Source: an uncultured Lachnospiraceae bacterium
Lineage (GTDB): Bacteria; Bacillota; Clostridia; Lachnospirales; Lachnospiraceae
Direction of reading: 5' to 3'
Assembly: GCA_947653315.1 (NCBI GenBank)
Contig: CANTGP010000164.1
Coordinates: 1-6,842 of the forward strand
DNA length: 6,842 bases
The notes beneath the pieces are model-generated. The model did no database searches. It was not told the origin of the DNA and saw only the letters and a program-made list of their open reading frames with translations. Shown piece by piece: positions 4,971 through 6,842 of the stretch. The translations under genes were made by a program, and so were the position numbers. Within the stretch, counting starts at the first letter, position 1. Every line of letters starts with the position of its first letter.

Positions 4971-6842
4971 TTACTGGTGTATCTGCACATCCAAAGGCTG
5001 CCGGATTCCCTGGATCATCTGCCCCTGGCTGTTACCGCCGGAGTTGGAATCCGTACCGGACATCCCGGAAAAATCAACGGCATTTCCATCCGTACCGTTA
5101 TCCGTCCCCGCCGGATTTTCCTCTGCGGCAGGTTCTTCCTGGGATACCATTGTATCCGTCACCTCAAGCGTATTCTCCGGCAGTACGGAAGTATCTCCGG
5201 TTGTATCCACCGGATAATCCCCCGCTGTATCCGAAACGCTTCCGTCCGGCTGTGCGTCCGTTGTCTCATTTCCCTGCGTATCCTGTTCCTGCGGTATTTC
5301 CTGATTTTCCGGGTTTCCGGCTTCTTCCTCCCTACCGCCCAGTACATTATCCGGAGTATCCGCCGTATCCGTAAAGAAATCCTGTTCTTCGGGAAGGACA
5401 TCCGTCGATGTCCGTTCTTCCGCGTACGGATTCGTAAACGGCGTGCCATTCACCACCGATTCCAACTTTCTTGTATAAGTGACATCGTCATAATCAATGA
5501 TAACCTGTGCCATATGCTCCGTAATCCCATATTTGTCGTTCAATATGTTCAACATCGTCTCATAAATGGCATTTACTTCCTGCGTCACATGGTATTCTTC
5601 CGCATCCAGCATGATATCGGGATACTTCTGTACTCCCATCATCAATGCATCCAGCGCACGCACTCCTTCCCCAATGGCAAGGTAATTGTGGTATGCCTCC
5701 AGTTTACGGTTCATTTCCACGATAATTTTGGACTGGTTATAAATAATCGTATCGCTGTTATCCAGCTTCTTGCCGTACAGCAATTCATATGCCCTGGCAT
5801 AATCGGACTGGTAATAGGCATCCCGTGCACCCTTTTTATCAAAAAATGCCGGCACAATACTGCAAAATACGATAATCATTGCCAAAAGGGTTATGCATAA
5901 CCCCGCAATCACAGCCACACTTTTTTTGGAAACCTTTTTCGCAGGTCTTGCAGGCTCCGTTTCCAATGCATCCGCCGCTGCATTTTTTTCCTTTTTCTCT
6001 TTTTTCTTCTTTTCTTTCTTTTCCTTCTTCCCCTTCTGCTTTCCTTCTTCTTCCTCGCCGTCCCCGTCTTCTTCTTTTCCTTCTTTTCCTTTTTTACCCT
6101 TATCCTTCTTTTTCTTCTTTTTCTTATCTTCCTTTTCCAGTTCCTCTAAAATGCTCTTATTTTCATCCGACGGCTCCAGCCCCTCTTTTGCTTCTTCTTC
6201 CTCATCTTCATCCGTCTCGGTTAAGAAAGCAATCAGTTTCGTAAAGAAATTCGGCTTTTTATCCGCTTCCCCTCCTTCGGTACCTTCCCCGTTTTCCGTA
6301 TCGGTTTCCTTACCGTCCTTCTTTTTCCCGCCGAAGCGTTTCTTCTTTTTCCGGCCTTTTCCTTCCTTTTCTTCTTCTCCGGCATCTTCCCCTGCCGCAG
6401 CCGCTTCGGCAAGCTGTGCCGCAGCCTGCTCTGCAGCCGCATTTTCCGCTTCTATTTCATTGGACATGCTATCCAGCAGGGCGAGCATATCTTCCTCGGT
6501 ATTAATTTCGATGGCGGCTTCTTCTTCCATGGCTGCCGCATCCGCTGCCGCAAACATCGCATCCACATCATCATCGGAAATCAAGCCATCTTCCGGTCCG
6601 GATTCCTCCATACCGCCCAACTCGCCTTCTTCCGGTTCCACCACATCAAAATCTTCTATGGCAAAATCATCCACCGCTATTTCTTCCGCCGGACTCTCCG
6701 GCTCCGCCTCTAATTCCGATTCCGATTCCACTTCCAAATTTTCCAGCGGTTCTTCCTCTCCGAAATCCTCTAAAGCGAAATCATCTAACGGCGCTTCCTC
6801 TGACGGATTCTCCGCCGCCGTTTCCTCCGGTTCCGATTCCAA
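4971..6842 (-). CDS. Hypothetical single-pass membrane protein with acidic/Lys-rich cytoplasmic region (N-terminus beyond window)
   Basis: The visible part has 623 residues ending at TAA 4971. The first codon at the edge is TTG, with no evidence that it is the start, so the 5' end is probably missing. Numbering from the edge: 1-160 is highly acidic, with two DDFAxEDF-like repeats (about 20-27 and 58-65) and an Ala-rich helical stretch (about 93-150). Residues 160-300 alternate Lys-rich and Glu-rich blocks, interrupted by a short amphipathic piece NFFTKLIAFLTE (about 198-209). About 308-333 is a membrane helix preceded by KKVSKK, so the N-terminus is inside. Residues 335-465 look like a folded helical external domain (RDAYYQSDYARAYELLYGKK, then YDDVTYTRKLESV). 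About 466-610 is a Thr/Asp/Glu/Gly/Asn-rich low-complexity tail. The helical domain resembles TPR-like proteins in spacing (DAYYQSDYARAYELL), but I cannot assign a family. It is upstream of hisH with a 73-base gap. Function unknown. Confidence 0.85.
   Translation of the reverse strand: MESEPEETAAENPSEEAPLDDFALEDFGEEEPLENLEVESESELEAEPESPAEEIAVDDFAIEDFDVVEPEEGELGGMEESGPEDGLISDDDVDAMFAAADAAAMEEEAAIEINTEEDMLALLDSMSNEIEAENAAAEQAAAQLAEAAAAGEDAGEEEKEGKGRKKKKRFGGKKKDGKETDTENGEGTEGGEADKKPNFFTKLIAFLTETDEDEEEEAKEGLEPSDENKSILEELEKEDKKKKKKKDKGKKGKEGKEEDGDGEEEEGKQKGKKEKKEKKKKEKKEKNAAADALETEPARPAKKVSKKSVAVIAGLCITLLAMIIVFCSIVPAFFDKKGARDAYYQSDYARAYELLYGKKLDNSDTIIYNQSKIIVEMNRKLEAYHNYLAIGEGVRALDALMMGVQKYPDIMLDAEEYHVTQEVNAIYETMLNILNDKYGITEHMAQVIIDYDDVTYTRKLESVVNGTPFTNPYAEERTSTDVLPEEQDFFTDTADTPDNVLGGREEEAGNPENQEIPQEQDTQGNETTDAQPDGSVSDTAGDYPVDTTGDTSVLPENTLEVTDTMVSQEEPAAEENPAGTDNGTDGNAVDFSGMSGTDSNSGGNSQGQMIQGIRQPLDVQIHQ
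5983..6037. repeat. Uninterrupted 55-base pyrimidine tract (purine on coding strand)
   Basis: Every base from 5983 to 6037 on the plus strand is C or T. It encodes the Lys/Glu-rich KEKK-type block of the membrane protein, and further near-pure pyrimidine runs continue to about 6140. The cause may simply be Lys (AAA/AAG) and Glu (GAA/GAG) codons. Such tracts are prone to slippage and can form triplex structures. Confidence 0.9.
6646..6786 (-). repeat. Degenerate direct repeat encoding DDFAxEDF
   Basis: Two copies of an acidic aromatic motif, LDDFALEDF and VDDFAIEDF, occur about 38 residues apart in the membrane protein, with similar Glu/Ser/Pro-rich spacers after each. The DNA copies are related but diverged. 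The gene runs off the window, so more copies may lie upstream. Confidence 0.55.

Noticed and set aside
4898..4990. Longer HisH starting at 4990 or at the internal ATG 4957
   Set aside because: The added residues are Arg/Lys-rich and unlike HisH, would overlap the end of the upstream gene, and lack a ribosome binding site. HisH proteins start at the equivalent of MTGIVDYDAGN.
4947..5900. A 317-codon plus-strand open frame antisense to the membrane protein gene
   Set aside because: It is rich in Ile, Arg and His in the way expected from the complement of Asp/Glu/Thr codons, has no recognisable motif, and lies opposite a better-supported gene.
1..6842. CRISPR arrays, tRNA or rRNA genes, insertion sequences
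   Set aside because: No regularly spaced repeats, no cloverleaf or rRNA-like sequence, and no transposase-like reading frame was seen on either strand.

Overview
The window looks like chromosomal DNA of a Gram-positive, low-to-mid-GC Firmicute, most likely a gut-type Lachnospiraceae/Clostridia member. The reasons are the strong GGAGG-type ribosome binding sites, a class B sortase beside a surface leucine-rich-repeat protein, and a lysine/glutamate-rich single-pass membrane protein of a style I associate with that family. Genus is not determinable from this window. Every gene I can support is on the minus strand, so transcription runs from high to low coordinates.

Region 1 (6842 down to 2808) reads as one transcription unit. 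It begins with a large hypothetical membrane protein that enters from the right edge: a very acidic and then lysine-rich cytoplasmic part, one membrane helix, a small external helical domain and a Ser/Thr/Asp/Gly-rich tail. After 73 bases without a visible promoter or terminator come hisH and hisF, joined stop-to-start (TAAATG), which together encode imidazole glycerol phosphate synthase. Then, 17 bases on, comes ung, the family 1 uracil-DNA glycosylase. Histidine biosynthesis and DNA repair share the unit with no obvious functional link.

Region 2 (2807 to 2333) is a 475-base intergenic segment with much structure. It holds a near-consensus promoter whose -35 lies inside a perfect palindrome, a predicted 12-bp terminator hairpin only about 40-70 bases downstream of that promoter's start (together a candidate small RNA of about 75 nt), a GC-rich stretch with an 11-bp perfect hairpin, and a second good promoter for the sortase gene with a leader of about 119 nt.

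Region 3 (2332 to 1) is a surface-protein operon. It contains a class B sortase with an unusually long cytoplasmic N-terminal extension and, 28 bases later, a secreted protein whose visible part ends as BspA-type leucine-rich repeats begin. The gene pair suggests that the sortase anchors the LRR protein, but the C-terminus that would carry the sorting signal lies outside the window.
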